DNA of 64,000 bases from contig NC_087062.1 of the NCBI RefSeq assembly GCF_963678635.1, positions 17,719,789 through 17,783,788 of the forward strand, given 5' to 3'. This DNA comes from Symsagittifera roscoffensis. Lineage: Eukaryota > Xenacoelomorpha > Acoela > Convolutidae. Positions 12,501 to 20,806 of the stretch are shown piece after piece (the first letter of the stretch is position 1; each line of letters begins with the position of its first letter). Position numbers and translations under genes: made by a program. The notes beneath the pieces were generated by a model. The model was not told the DNA's origin. It did no database searches and saw only the letters and a list, made by a program, of their open reading frames with translations.

Positions 12501-15500
12501 TAGTGGCTTTTAGAGGGTTAATTGAATTGTGTTTTTAGGATTCTTTAGCTTTTAGGAGAAACTTAAGCACTGAAGTCAGAGAAAAACATGGCCGTTTCTC
12601 TCTACGACAATGCTAAAAAAGAGTTAATTTTGTCGTTTTTACCATTTCTGACTCTGAGGCTGGCCCGAGAGACATCACGTACACACTGATCTTCACTTTG
12701 TCACTCCCTGCCAACGCTGAACAAACAAAAATGACTGACCGTTTTGACCCCATTGAACGAACAAATTATAATTTTCAAGCCTTTAAACCTTTTGTATTAG
12801 TTTTAAAATATTAGTTAATATAACCAAGAGAAGCCGTTGATTAGGTCTGACCTTTATCAGTGGCGTAACTGGGGCGCATTTGCCTGTCGTATGCACGGCT
12901 CTCAAGAGTCAGTTTCAGGAACTCAAAAAAGTCCTCCCTAAAAAAGTTAACTAATACATTTTAGGTAATGGATTATGAACTAATTATTGAACTTACATTT
13001 TAGGTAGCGAGGAGTTAAGTAATTAGTTAATCAAGCTTTTGCTTGATTCAAAGTAATGCATTAAATTCAAATATTAATATTCCTTAAAAAATATATACTA
13101 AGTTCATACTTTTATAACAGGTCCAAAAATTTCTGATCCCTCCTCGTTAAAGTCATCCTCATAAAATCATTAGCGGTTTTCACTTAATTGATTTAAGGAG
13201 ATATAATTTTTGATTTTTTTTTTCTGTTTGATAACACGTTTGAGCCTAAAACTTCATAGTTTTATAAAAGAGCAAAAAAAAATCTGACACCCCTCAACTA
13301 CCCTCAGTCTTTAATAAAAACAACCTGTTAGGGATTTTTTCAGTTTCGCTGGGTTAGATCAATTTTTTCCACAGAAAAGCACGGTTTTTGGTCTACTGGT
13401 CATACTAAATCAACGCTTAAAAACTAATTGGAATTTAGATAAAATTTAAATATCAAAGTTAAAAATAGCCCAGTGTGAAATTTGTCAAAAAACCTAATTC
13501 ATTTTTGAACTTTTTACTCGAATGGAACATGTTTGTGACCAAGCTCTCCGGATATCCTGACCATTTCAACTCCAACGGTGGCAACAGTAGCTTTACACGG
13601 CGTTTTCTCAAATCGCCAATCGCATTTACTTGTTTGTTTTGTTGTGGCGGCTAAGGTTCAATGTTTTTTTTCTGATATATGCTGAAGTTTTATGCTTTCT
13701 TGTGTCAAAGGATTAAGGTGTTTTATTGTCAAAAAGTAACTGATTTGCCAGAATTCTTTAAAAACAAACAACAGAAAAAGCCTCTTATATAATTTTGACC
13801 AGCATATATTCTTATAGTTAAGGTTAAATTTAAGCTCACAATTTAACCGCTGTTTTTCAAAACCACAAAATCTCTTGGAAATTATTTGGTTCTTTTTGCG
13901 ACATTCTGTAATCTCCTCAATTAGAAAGGATCGTTGCTGTAAATTGTCGTGTGCTACAATTTGACGCTTGGTACAAAATGTCGTCTTTCAATTTTGCTAC
14001 GAATATCCGCTTGACACCTGAAACCTGAAAATTAATATCCTATGGCGATCTACAGAAATTATATGCAATTTGTTAGAGAATATATGAAAAATTGTCAAAT
14101 TTAAGATATGCTTCAGAAACAGGTCATTTTGATGATCGTTATTCAGGCTTCCGGATATATGTTTTATAACTTACGGATATACTTTTTTGTATAATCAATA
14201 TCCGGCTGCTGCATAACTCGAAGACTAGTAGAAGTTGCTGTTTTCCCACCACTCAAATTGTGTGTATATTGGCACCGAACGCGCATTAACAATTTTTTTT
14301 ACAGTTGTTCAAAAAACAATCTCGCAAAATAATACCGAATGCTGGAACTTTTGGAACAGTTGGCAACCAAAATTTGGAAAGTGGATTCGCCAACATATTG
14401 TCCATAACCTTAGAAAAGTTCACCTTAGAAACGATTTTTTTTCTTATTTGATCCCAGGGCAATAATATCATGGTACCGCGCCAATTCGCAGTACAAAAGA
14501 CAACTCACAGAAATACTTTTAAAAAGACAACCTGCGAAAAAAGACAAGTCGTATAAAACTCGTTAGAACAAAAAATTCCCATTTAATCTGATTGTGGAAC
14601 AAAAGAAACGATAGAACATCAAAGCCTTTGCGGCATCAAAAAATTCTTGCTAGGAAAGGGTTTACAGATAAAAGTCAAATGAAAGAGCTTCCAGCTACAA
14701 AGTTAGATCGTTGTTTTGATAGTTTTTAAAAATTTAAGAATGTCCTCTGTTGCAATTGTTCAGATATGACCAAAGGTGCTCATTCTCAGCTGTTGTTGCG
14801 TAGAGAATTTCTAGTGCCAACTTCAAGTCGCATTCAGGAATGGGAGCCAGCGCAATATATGAATGTACCTTCTTTCTTAAGTTTTTGTCTTGTGAAATGG
14901 CAGTCTTAATTCTTGTATTTTGCGCCAAGTAGCTTACGCAAAACGAAAGAAGCACACTTTAAGAGACTCTGTATGGTTGTTCCTTTGCGTTTTGCGCTCT
15001 CTTCTAAGTTTTTGATTCACATTAAAACAAATTGGAACAAAAGATGCAAGACTCGTAAAAACTATCAAAACGATAATCTAATTTTGCAGCTGATAGCTTT
15101 TTCATCAAATTTTAATTAGTAAAACCTCTTTATATCAAAAAATTGGCGCCAAAAACGCTTTGATGTTTTACCGTTTTTTTGTTTAACATTTAGAATAAAC
15201 GAAAAAATTATTTTCTTACATGTTTTACACGAGTTGTCTCTTTTTGCAAAATTTTCTTGAAAGATATTGAGTTTCAATTGTCTAAGTCTGTACATTATCC
15301 GTCATTTTCCCAGAGAGTCGGAACAACAACGACTTTTCGTATCATGCCGAGGCCATAAATGTTTCGATTGATTTTTAATTTATCGGATTTTTTTTCGAAA
15401 ATTGAACCTCCACAATTAGTTTCACAATAAATTAGGCGTCAACTAGAGCAATACTAGGTCCCTAGTTCAATTTGAAATATGTCAAACTGATTTGAGAATT

Positions 15501-16067
15501 AACTTGTCTCAGTTTAATTTGGAATGGTTTATGAGTTAGTTTATTTTATTTCTTGAAAACCATTAGCATTTTGAATAGATTCGCTTATAGAAGTTTAGAA
15601 GTTTTGCTCATTTTTTGCCATATTTGGTAAATTGATAACTTTGAAACCCATAGTTTTTTGAAAAAATGGTTATGCTTGAAAAAAAATTGAGCTTAAGTCA
15701 TTGGCTTATGATTTCGATAACTATCTGAAAAAGGGCGCTGAGTACATATTAATTTTTTATTGAATTTTCCCCTTGGAAAACTTTCAGATAATAGGAATAG
15801 AACTTGTTTGTAATCTTACTGTGCCTTCCTTGTTTTCTCCTGGACCCATTTTAGCTCCAATATCTCACACCAGTTCCTGTTGGCCACTTCACACACATAG
15901 CCAGACTTCATCACCTTGGACGAAGATCCGTTTTTGGAACTTGCAATCTCAACATCATCAACATCATTTGCAGGTGATTCTTCTTTGAAGGTCGAATAAG
16001 TTGGCGAACCAAGATGCCAAAATAATTGTAGAAAAAGAAGAATACATTTCAGCATAACCAGACTCAT
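204..16067 (-). CDS. Cys-loop ligand-gated ion channel subunit (GABA-A/glycine-type superfamily), nine-exon model
   Basis: The gene encodes a pentameric ligand-gated channel subunit of the plasma membrane. My model joins 16067-15893, 12716-12643, 12290-12067, 11789-11694, 11482-11400, 9727-9624, 9166-9045, 4435-4237 and 563-204, giving about 478 residues in one phase. In order it shows a signal peptide, a ligand-binding domain with the WxP(E/D) motif (LWTPELYF), a 13-residue Cys-loop (C-PMQLSYFPFDYQI-C), pre-TM1 KRQTTYYVGQ, TM1, TM2-TM3, a cytoplasmic loop of roughly 80 residues and TM4 (VDVYSRFLYPLAFILFNVV-like). The TM2 entrance reads AVAARTS, resembling the PAR motif of anion channels but without the proline. 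No second disulfide pair, as in glycine and GluCl receptors, is visible before TM1. Uncertain points are the exon 1 to exon 2 junction (an additional exon could be missed in the 3-kb intron) and the acceptor before TM1. Ligand and ion selectivity cannot be read from sequence. Confidence 0.88.
625..636 (+). repeat. Poly-G run in a purine-rich tract
   Basis: Twelve consecutive G bases follow a (GGA)n tract. Its length is likely to vary. Confidence 0.9.
790..890 (+). repeat. Three-copy 30-bp tandem repeat
   Basis: Units at 790-819 and 820-849 are about 85% alike and share ccatac at one end and tatcatacaatt at the other. A third copy at 850-890 is longer, with about 11 extra bases. A related piece (aaaatgcttattccacaatt) appears at about 9803. 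Confidence 0.75.
1261..2591. mobile_element. Nested palindromic foldback element with TA target duplication
   Basis: The first bases CAGTGCTAATTTAAATTAAC are matched in inverse complement by GTTAATTTAAATCAGCGCTG at the right end, and the element is flanked by TA on both sides. The two halves (1261-1925 and 1927-2591) are inverted copies. Each half is itself a hairpin whose arms carry the motif around tcggtaccc-free stretches such as gggtcattttggcttttctt, so one arm sequence occurs four times in alternating orientation (about 1400-1560, 1690-1860, 1990-2140, 2280-2450). The termini and TA duplication suggest a non-autonomous Tc1/mariner-type MITE. No transposase is encoded. Confidence 0.8.
3138..3215 (+). 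repeat. 39-bp tandem duplication
   Basis: Two 39-bp units (3138-3176 and 3177-3215) differ at only a few positions. Both start tgccgcata and end ccttaggatt. It is intronic, with no coding frame. Confidence 0.85.
3640..4000 (+). repeat. Dispersed repeat B, partial copy
   Basis: This stretch shares tcgagaaaaaccg...ttgaa, the gcgagcagg-cttataatagctta core and the terminal tctagaaaaatggtttttcactttgctta with the fuller copy at about 21810-22280. Confidence 0.55.
4237..4435 (-). CDS. Channel exon 8: TM2 and TM3
   Basis: The acceptor is ccttttcag. The exon encodes the pore helix AVAARTSIALTCALSMMTLT, then a TM2-TM3 loop with LPSSHG, and TM3 YLSTCFLFVFAALIEFAF. In anion-selective relatives the entrance is PAR and TM2 contains TTVLTMTT. 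Here Pro is Ala and there is a Cys in mid-helix. The donor is AAG|gtgata, phase 0. Confidence 0.93.
4962..5869 (+). pseudogene. LINE ORF1 protein, one frameshift
   Basis: ORF1 proteins of LINEs bind the element RNA. The first frame (4962-5510) gives an N-terminal coiled coil (KKDEIILDLENKVDDLEQRV) followed by an RRM-like stretch (ERYSSKDCLILENLP, then CHLLG and PPAVIVKFL). The homologous continuation is in another frame, open from before 5360 to 5869: NNKQIFLKERLPPADRLLKQ, then LGLVN and QVKMFKMDDRGIY. A single-base indel at about 5360-5400 therefore breaks the gene. ORF2 follows after about 115 bases. No zinc knuckle is visible. Confidence 0.75.
5987..8386 (+). CDS. LINE ORF2: APE endonuclease and reverse transcriptase
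   Basis: This 799-residue open frame encodes the nicking and reverse-transcribing enzyme of target-primed retrotransposition. Endonuclease motifs: FLNFRSL near residue 26, catalytic E in CETWL (about residue 56), RGGGCAFFVR, GDFNID (about 160), and SDHYS (about 222). Reverse transcriptase motifs: PDGINNQILK, SYRPISLLNSISKVFEKII, FIDFQKAFDTINHELL (about 579), GVPQGSVLGPLLF, and catalytic YADD (about 668). The frame ends early in the C-terminal domain because of a frameshift near 8320-8380. The catalytic residues are all present, so decay seems recent. The first methionine is only nominal. Confidence 0.93.
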   Translation: MSKLYYRELLEGRQVGVLNSSFLFFLNFRSLRCHYDEVKILSDDFEVKPPIIALCETWLTDNDPLSIYSVKGYQPIITTNRKGTRGGGCAFFVRSDLKVSKLQLESDLEFLAISVKNEKHSKNFIVLYRKPSSALNDFFEKLEPFLDTVATWKNQTIICGDFNIDSLDALITSENFLTLMNSYGFLQRNFEPTRVTSSSLSCIDYIFTKSSLNKINTLKTVISDHYSILLEIDDFKSKNDIKTQSVFPNINPLKNDKNLTDFLFLLHEKLNKKQSSLNADEQITYIVNSLTRILDKFCPLSQVNDKAKPTWITQDIKKQMQKRIMFYKKWIIDPTPTNLEKYKLSRNLTTSPIRNSKLKFYQQKIEKSKNNKSIFQAYNDFIQSKTSAKIEVEADVFNQFFAQIGNKLSGKKVNHKIALRHVKSVPNSMVFQEITTKEVFDTIILIKNKGSSGPDGINNQILKLSSTVISEPLSKLFNQCIKQGTYPNALKIAKVLPFYEDGNCQLPESYRPISLLNSISKVFEKIIFGKMYKFLRKYRILTPEQYGFQPKKSCADALLEFNEFIREVIDKRRYGETFFIDFQKAFDTINHELLILKLDKYGIRGKLNKLIRIYLTDRKQYVAFDQKESRIEHLTCGVPQGSVLGPLLFLIFINDLPIVCNTIKPVLYADDTTLCYSTTIRTNKFENEMKNIEKWIDCNGLTINCKKSVFMSFGKNVEMINVFGDNFQSNYQLPVKYLGLKIDNKLSFKQHICGIVKKLSTFCGIVYKCRFSESKSSVVLQSICSIRNSIWYSYLWQYI
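8319..8824 (+). pseudogene. LINE ORF2 C-terminal region in two shifted frames
   Basis: After the shift the typical C-terminal LINE segment continues as YAQSVIQYGILIYGNTYKTH, then LQKRITRAIFF (frame ending at 8549). After a second shift it continues as SLSSLERLPHTRSKTKKQIT, then FKSNAMKFCNSIAYS (to 8824). The pattern matches the usual end of CR1/Jockey-type ORF2, where Y-G-x-x-x-W/Y-G and LQKRxxR precede TR...P. Two indels separate the frames. Confidence 0.8.
9045..9166 (-). CDS. Channel exon 7: pre-TM1 and TM1
   Basis: The exon encodes QTELVLQYLLKRQTTYYVGQ and IFLPSLWIVIISWTTFYINP, the highly conserved pre-TM1/TM1 segment. The donor ATCC|gtcagt leaves phase 2 and rebuilds INPEAVAAR with the next exon. 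Two acceptors are possible. tttcag at 9175 would start the exon at 9174 but gives a phase mismatch. gacgag just downstream fits phase 0, so I used 9166. Confidence 0.85.
9624..9727 (-). CDS. Channel exon 6: ligand-binding domain, loops B and C side
   Basis: The acceptor is ttgatcag. The exon encodes GFDDAEISLKWNAVAITHQE and MSQFDFLSHNTS, matching the family pattern GYTxxDixlxW...xLpQFxLxgyxT. The donor used is TCT|gtcagg, phase 0. Confidence 0.85.
9926..10010 (-). repeat. Dispersed repeat B, terminal part
   Basis: The core tctgcgtggtg...ataaaa.gatct.a.c.aaaaacta is the inverse complement of about 22190-22275, and is present again in this orientation at about 24990-25070. Confidence 0.65.
10195..10388. 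repeat. Cluster of interleaved short inverted repeats
   Basis: AGCAGCCATGA occurs three times forward (near 10196, 10250, 10361) and twice inverted (near 10213, 10274), with partial copies between. Two direct copies of ggcttattatagaa and an inverted aataagcct are intermixed. Several alternative hairpins can form. No coding capacity. Confidence 0.85.
10600..10990 (+). repeat. Dispersed repeat B, diverged partial copy
   Basis: ccacgcaaaaccagtacc, cgagaaaaatcggtttgaa and gcgagtagagcgagca align in order with ccacgcaaaatcagctagc, cgagaaaaaccgacttgaa and gcgaataatgcgagca of the 21.8-kb copy. Confidence 0.55.
11400..11482 (-). CDS. Channel exon 5: Cys-loop
   Basis: The acceptor is atttaacag and the exon encodes FFLKTACPMQLSYFPFDYQI followed by CELEICP. 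The two cysteines are separated by 13 residues including FPFD, the signature of the superfamily. The donor is CCAC|gtgagt, leaving phase 1. Confidence 0.95.
11694..11789 (-). CDS. Channel exon 4: ligand-binding domain, inner strands
   Basis: The acceptor is catttag and the exon encodes NGLHTEIARTHEDKIGTIMK, then IKSSGEITLVER. This matches the family stretch between WxPDxxF and the Cys-loop (rilrnGtilys-type). The donor is GAAAG|gcaagt, a textbook GC donor. The alternative GT four bases downstream breaks the frame. Confidence 0.85.
12067..12290 (-). CDS. Channel exon 3: loop D region with a 12-residue tandem duplication
   Basis: The acceptor is tttccag. The exon encodes DLYMTQIWTDPRLRYPTAS, then the same 12 residues (WTDPRLRYPTAS) again, then the Ser-rich stretch and the conserved LWTPELYF. 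The donor appears to be a GC site (TTCAG|gcaaac), because only that keeps phase with the next exon. Relatives carry the WxDxRLxY motif once. Confidence 0.85.
12187..12258 (-). repeat. 36-bp in-frame tandem duplication inside channel exon 3
   Basis: Units 12187-12222 and 12223-12258 are identical over 36 bp and encode WTDPRLRYPTAS twice. The duplication is in frame, and the exon stays open. Confidence 0.95.
12643..12716 (-). CDS. Channel exon 2: first strand of the ligand-binding domain
   Basis: Reading minus, ttgttcag precedes the exon and ATG|gtaaaa ends it. It encodes LAGSDKVKISVYVMSLGPAS followed by ESEM, matching the VxVxxYVxSxGPVSExxM strand of Cys-loop receptors. It enters in phase 1 and ends in phase 0. 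Confidence 0.85.
12717..15892 (-). other. First intron of the channel gene (about 3.2 kb)
   Basis: I searched for the exon that in relatives carries YDxRxRP and found no convincing candidate. The interval is AT-rich. A short stretch near 15316-15360 (agtcggaacaacaacgac...cgtatcatgcc) resembles the end of repeat family A in inverse orientation. Nothing else stands out. Confidence 0.5.
15893..16067 (-). CDS. Channel exon 1: start codon and signal peptide
   Basis: The ATG is followed by a short hydrophobic signal peptide (MSLVMLKCILLFLQLFWHLG) and an acidic, serine-rich stretch. The donor is uncertain. I chose TATGTGT|gtgaag because it ends in phase 1, which the next recognised exon requires. 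The open frame continues to a stop at 15816, so other donors are possible. The usual YDxRxRP motif of this family is not visible after the signal peptide. Confidence 0.55.
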
Positions 16068-17299
16068 ACCTAGATTGCAAATGGAAAAATGAATTTAACT
16101 ACTTTACCAGGTTTTTGTAATGAAATTAAGGAATGGATTATGTTGGTAAATGTTTTGCAAATAAATTTCACATATCGAAGTAAAGCTGCACGTCTAAAAG
16201 TGAAAGCAAGATGAAAAAAGGGGCAGAGTTTAGACGTTGTTGAGAAACAATAGCTTGATCTGAAGAGCCGAAATGAATAGTAAAAATGGAAAAAGGAGTT
16301 TCACAATGAAGTTAAACGGAGATTTGTTACATGTGGTTTGTGGAAAAAATTAATATGTTCTAATAAAAACCTGTATAATTGCGCCATACTCCGCAAATTT
16401 AAAAAAAAATTAAAGTTATTTCGTCTTCGTGCTCAAAGAAACTTGGGGTCTTCTCGATCAAGCATAAAATGGGGGTTTTTGGAATTGCAGCTCAAAAATT
16501 AAAAGTATGAAAATGAAGCAAACGCAATTCTTGTTAATCCTGATACCGATCCGGGATTGAGAGCATTGAATTCAACCCCGAAAGTTGCAAAATTGCAAAA
16601 CAAGCAACATTCGGGAACACATTTTGGACTCGGGAACACAGTTTGTGTGGAATTTGCCACTACATTAGATAAACCTGAGTCTCCACCAAAATAACCTAAA
16701 TAATTTTTTGACTATATTGATCCAGATTTGTGATTAAGAGTTCAACTTTAATTTTTTATCGTTTAGGGGATATAACCGAAAAGACATGAATTTTGAACTG
16801 TTTTGGGCCAAAAAGACAGCAGATATAGTCTCACTTGTAATAGGAAAATTCCTTTTGAGTAGAATGGAGCAGCAGTCTTAAAGGGGCAAATACTTTCTCC
16901 CTCAGGAAAACGCTCATTATTCTATCTTTTCTCCACACGAAAAGTGCCTCTTCTTATTTTCTTATTAAGATTTTTTTCCCACCCGCATGAAGTAAGTTGG
17001 TCGACAGATATAAGCATAATACCAGGAGCACGATCCCTGTAAAAAGCAAAAACGAGGTGTCTGCCTTCCCACTCTCGCTAGCGGTTTTGAGGTGGGTGGA
17101 TGTCCAAAAACGATTAGTATAGAAGTTACACTATCATAACGAGGTCCAAAAAAATAAAAATTGATGTTACACTTAGCACTAGAAAAAGAGAGGAAGAAAC
17201 GATTTATACAAAAAGCCTACACGTGGAGATATCAACGCTAGGATTCGAAGAAATAGCCGTATTGGCGCAAAAATCTTTTCAAAATATGAAAAACGTTAC
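16068..17299. other. Intergenic stretch upstream of the channel gene
   Basis: AT-rich sequence with no open frame or repeat that I can support. The channel promoter should lie at the left part of it (minus strand), but I see no clear TATA or initiator. Confidence 0.4.
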
Positions 17300-18660
17300 A
17301 ATACAAGTTTTTCAACAGATCACAGGATGCAGGTTATACATTGGAATCGTTCCACGCTGCATTGACTGCACAAACAGTAGGGTCTAAGCTCGGTACTCTT
17401 GAAGACGAGTTGTTGAGAGGTATAATCATTTCAAAATTGAGAAATGCAGTGCTGCAGGATACGTTGAGGTATGAAACACTATCGCCAGATGTAGTGCTCG
17501 AAAAAGCTTGGAAAATTGAGTCGAATAAACAGACTACTCTGGCATTTCAAAAATCGAATGCGGTTACTGCCAGTACACGTCATTCCGCGGGATCGCCCAA
17601 AAAGATGAAAACAAGAATCTGTAACAGCAGAGGGTTAATGATATCTGTACACGAAAAAACCGAATAGAAACCAGTTTAGAAGGATCGTAGAAACACGAGT
17701 AGACCCAGCTGAGAAAAAAAACCGTGCAACAGATGCGGCCAATTCTTTCAGAGGGACATTTAAAGAAATGTTCTGCTATGAGAAAATCATGAAAAAATTG
17801 AATAAGCCAAATAATTTTGCAAAATTGTGACCGTTCTAACGAGATAACAAACTGACTGAGGATAGGGAAAGTTCGGATGAAGAATGTAACTGACACAAGA
17901 ATTTGATTATTAAGATGAATTTGAAATGATGTCAAAAGAGCCAAAAACTACATCGATGACACAGATCGAACGATGCATGGAGAACAGACTGCAAAATGAA
18001 AATGAGGTTCATAAAAATGGAACCATGACTCAAATGTTCAAAAATTTGATATCCGCAGGGACCCTAACCATAAAACAACCAAATCATTTACGGCGTCGGT
18101 CAGAATTGATAACCAGATAATTAATATGAAATTCGATACAGGGAGTCCACTTTCTTTTCAGAACTATGCAACTGTGAAACCAAAAATGGAGCTTTCAAAG
18201 AAGACGAAATCTCAGCGGAACAATTAAATCTTTAAGCACAGTTTGTTGATTACTTTGTGCGAGCAGTCGAAAGGTTGAAAACAAAAACTCAACATGAAAT
18301 GTAAGAAACTGTTTAACCCACAAGGGGAATCTAAAAACCATTAGATTGCCCCAGTACTTATCACCATAAAAAAGACAACTCTATCAAATTGGCTTTGGAC
18401 GCAAAACCATTCAATTGTTTAAAAACAAAAAACAAAGGCCAAACGTAGATGATTTTTTGGATGACCCAGGTCGGATTGTAACGGTCAATGCAGCTGGAAC
18501 ACTACACTTTACAGTGTACTCCATCTAAAATACGTCTACAATCAAGTGAAACTGATTGCTGAAACAGCAAAGCAATGCCGGTATTTTTATTGCGGATCAG
18601 TGCAAGGCAAGATATTTGTCATGAACATTTTTATTGAGATCGATGTTAGTAATAGTTTAT
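17300..18660 (+). pseudogene. Decayed Ty3/gypsy retrotransposon fragment (gag to protease)
   Basis: Order and motifs fit a gypsy gag-pol. 17341-17667 encodes a gag-like segment (GTLEDELLRGIIISKLRNAV, then LQDTLRYETLSPDVVLEKAW). A CCHC zinc knuckle follows, split by a frameshift: CNRCGQFFQR at 17725, then GHLKKC ending about 17771. The aspartic protease signature KFDTGSP lies at 18129-18149. Beyond about 18200 the frames are badly broken, and no reverse transcriptase or integrase motif is readable. No LTRs were recognised. This is a dead fragment. Confidence 0.72.
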
Positions 18661-18894
18661 CTAAGAATTAGTTGGTATTTATAAGTCAAATTACTGTTAT
18701 GATAACAAAAAAATTAAAAGGCCAAACTATGATTTAAAAAAGTGAATTCAAAGAAATGAAGTTTGTGTATATAATCCGATCGTCATGATTATGATAAAAC
18801 GTATCGAATAACCTTTGATTGATATTCCATACTAAATAAGCATATAATATGATCAAAGTTTCATAAACGTATTGTCTCCTCAAACTTGAAAGCA

Positions 18895-19380
18895 AACAAG
18901 ACTGCTCGTATCAGGGCGAAGCCCTGAATGTTCCCACTGCCTTTTAAGGTTTATGGAGCAGTAGGAACATAAAAAAAATTAAATGTAAAAAAAATAAAAT
19001 GAAAAAAAAAATTCTTAAATTTGAAATTTTTATATGAAATCATCCCCCCACACGCCATATAAAGTACAAAAGAACAGATTTCGCTCATTGTAACAAATTA
19101 ATTATGGCAAATAAGTTTCTTTCAAGCAATTTGGAACAATTTTTAAGACGGATTAAATCTACGCTAACGCGTTAATAGCGCGAAATATATCGCGCGTTTA
19201 TTGTCCCAAATTGGCCAAAATGGAAATCTTTAAACCCCCATAACTTTACGAAAAATGATCACAGGAGAAATATCCTTTAAAATTTAAGCGCAAGACAACA
19301 ATGATATAAAACAATATAAAAGAAATTCCGTCAAAAATGGCCAGGTAAAAAGTCGAAATTTGTCTGAAGAAAAAAACAAC
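18895..19380 (+). repeat. Dispersed repeat A, copy 1
   Basis: About 490 bp, roughly 85% identical by eye to 20322-20806. It starts near ctgctcgtatcagggcgaag, contains a hairpin (gttcccactgc...gcagtaggaac), then ccccacacgccatat, acgcgttaatagcgcgaaatatatcgcgcg and ttaagcgcaagacaaca, and ends ttgtctgaagaaaaaaac. No coding frame is conserved between copies, so it looks like a non-autonomous element. Confidence 0.8.
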
Positions 19381-20321
19381 TCTGAAGAATTGACTCTCCT
19401 GGGGAAAACGTGTCAATTTGCGGTCTGCGCGATGTCATGCTCTTATTTATTGCTATAGTTTTGAAGTAAAGAGTGTTTATCTAGTTCCGGTCGGATAAAA
19501 TCAGTATTGCTGTTTTCGTTAGGGTAAAACTGGCAGTTTACTCGAAATTTTTAGACTGTTAAGCAAGCCCAATTTTTCTCTTCTGGCTTCTTCAATTTGC
19601 ATGAAAGAAAAAAAATTTTGTGATCTCATTTTATCGCAAATGTTTTGCGTCGGAACTTGTTAACTGCCCCCTCCCTTTTGGGGTGGGAGGAGGGGGTATT
19701 TATTTAAAGAGATATTTTGTATTACTTGAGCGTGAGCGTGGTTTCTACGTTTTCTGCGTAGCAAGCCAGTCTGCTGATCTGAACACTCTGTTTTGATTTG
19801 TACCCCCGTAAACACTTTTGGAGACCACTACTAAGTAAATTGAAAAACATTGTTATTTGGGGTAATAAATGAATCAAATAAAAATATTTGAGTTTGCCTG
19901 TCAAAAGATTGAATCTGTTTATAGCTCTATTTAATAGAATTTATTACGGCTGCAGGTTAATTTGGTTTCAGGAAACAGTTTCAAAGGTTCAAGAGCTAAA
20001 ATAACTAAATAGACCTACGACAAAATTATAATTGACCATTCGAACCAAAGAACAACAAAGCTATTACGATTCCAGAACATTTGGCGAAACGGAACCAAAA
20101 TATTTAAAAATTATCTTTTTGGAACTGCTCTCAAATCAAGTCTAAGTATTTATGTTCCCTCTACTAAACGCTAGGAGGGAGAGTGAACTCGCTACTGGTT
20201 TCAGAGCTCTCATATATTTAAGGTTCATTTGTCAGTGCCACAAAAACAATGCCATAAAAACAAAATTGTGAATTATATTCTCGCATTTGAAAAGTTCCTC
20301 GATATTTTGCACATTTGACTG

Positions 20322-20806
20322 GCGAAGCCCTGAATTGAATGTTCCGACTGCCTTTTAACGTCGTCTATGAAGCAGTAATAACATCAAAAAATTAAACGTA
20401 AAAAAAAGAAAAAAATATAATGAAAAAAAAATTTGTAAAAAAATTTGAGAGTTTTTGTGAAAATCTTCCCCCCACACGCCATATGAAGTGCAAAGTGATA
20501 AATTTCGCTTCTATTAACAAATCAATTAGGGTAAATAAGCTTCCTTTAACCAATTTGGAACGATTTCTAAGACGGATTAAATCTCCGCTTACGCGTTAAT
20601 AGCACGAAATATATCGCGCGTTAATAGTCCCAAATTGGCCAAAATGCTAATCTTTAAACCCCCATAACTTTACGAAAAATAATCACAGGAGAAATATCTT
20701 TTAAAATTTAAGCGCAAGACAACAATATCTTTTGAATGATACAAAAACAATTTGACAAAAACGGCTAGTTAAAAAGTCAAAAATTGTCTGAAGAAAAAAA
20801 CCCACC
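20322..20806 (+). repeat. Dispersed repeat A, copy 2
   Basis: A direct-orientation copy about 1.43 kb downstream of copy 1, beginning ggcgaagccctgaat and ending gtctgaagaaaaaaac. It shares the near-palindrome around gcacgaaatatatcgcgcg. The pair could also be the ends of one larger element, but the 0.9 kb between them shows no coding region. Confidence 0.78.

Noticed and set aside
13540-13620. Candidate missing exon 2 of the channel gene (minus strand, GYPESLVTN)
   Set aside because: No YDxRxRP-like motif, no convincing acceptor, and the phase is already satisfied by joining exon 1 to 12716.
18895-20806. Repeat A copies as LTRs of one retrotransposon
   Set aside because: The 0.9 kb between them shows no coding frame, and a third solo-like copy lies at 30.6 kb. 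Direct orientation alone is not enough.
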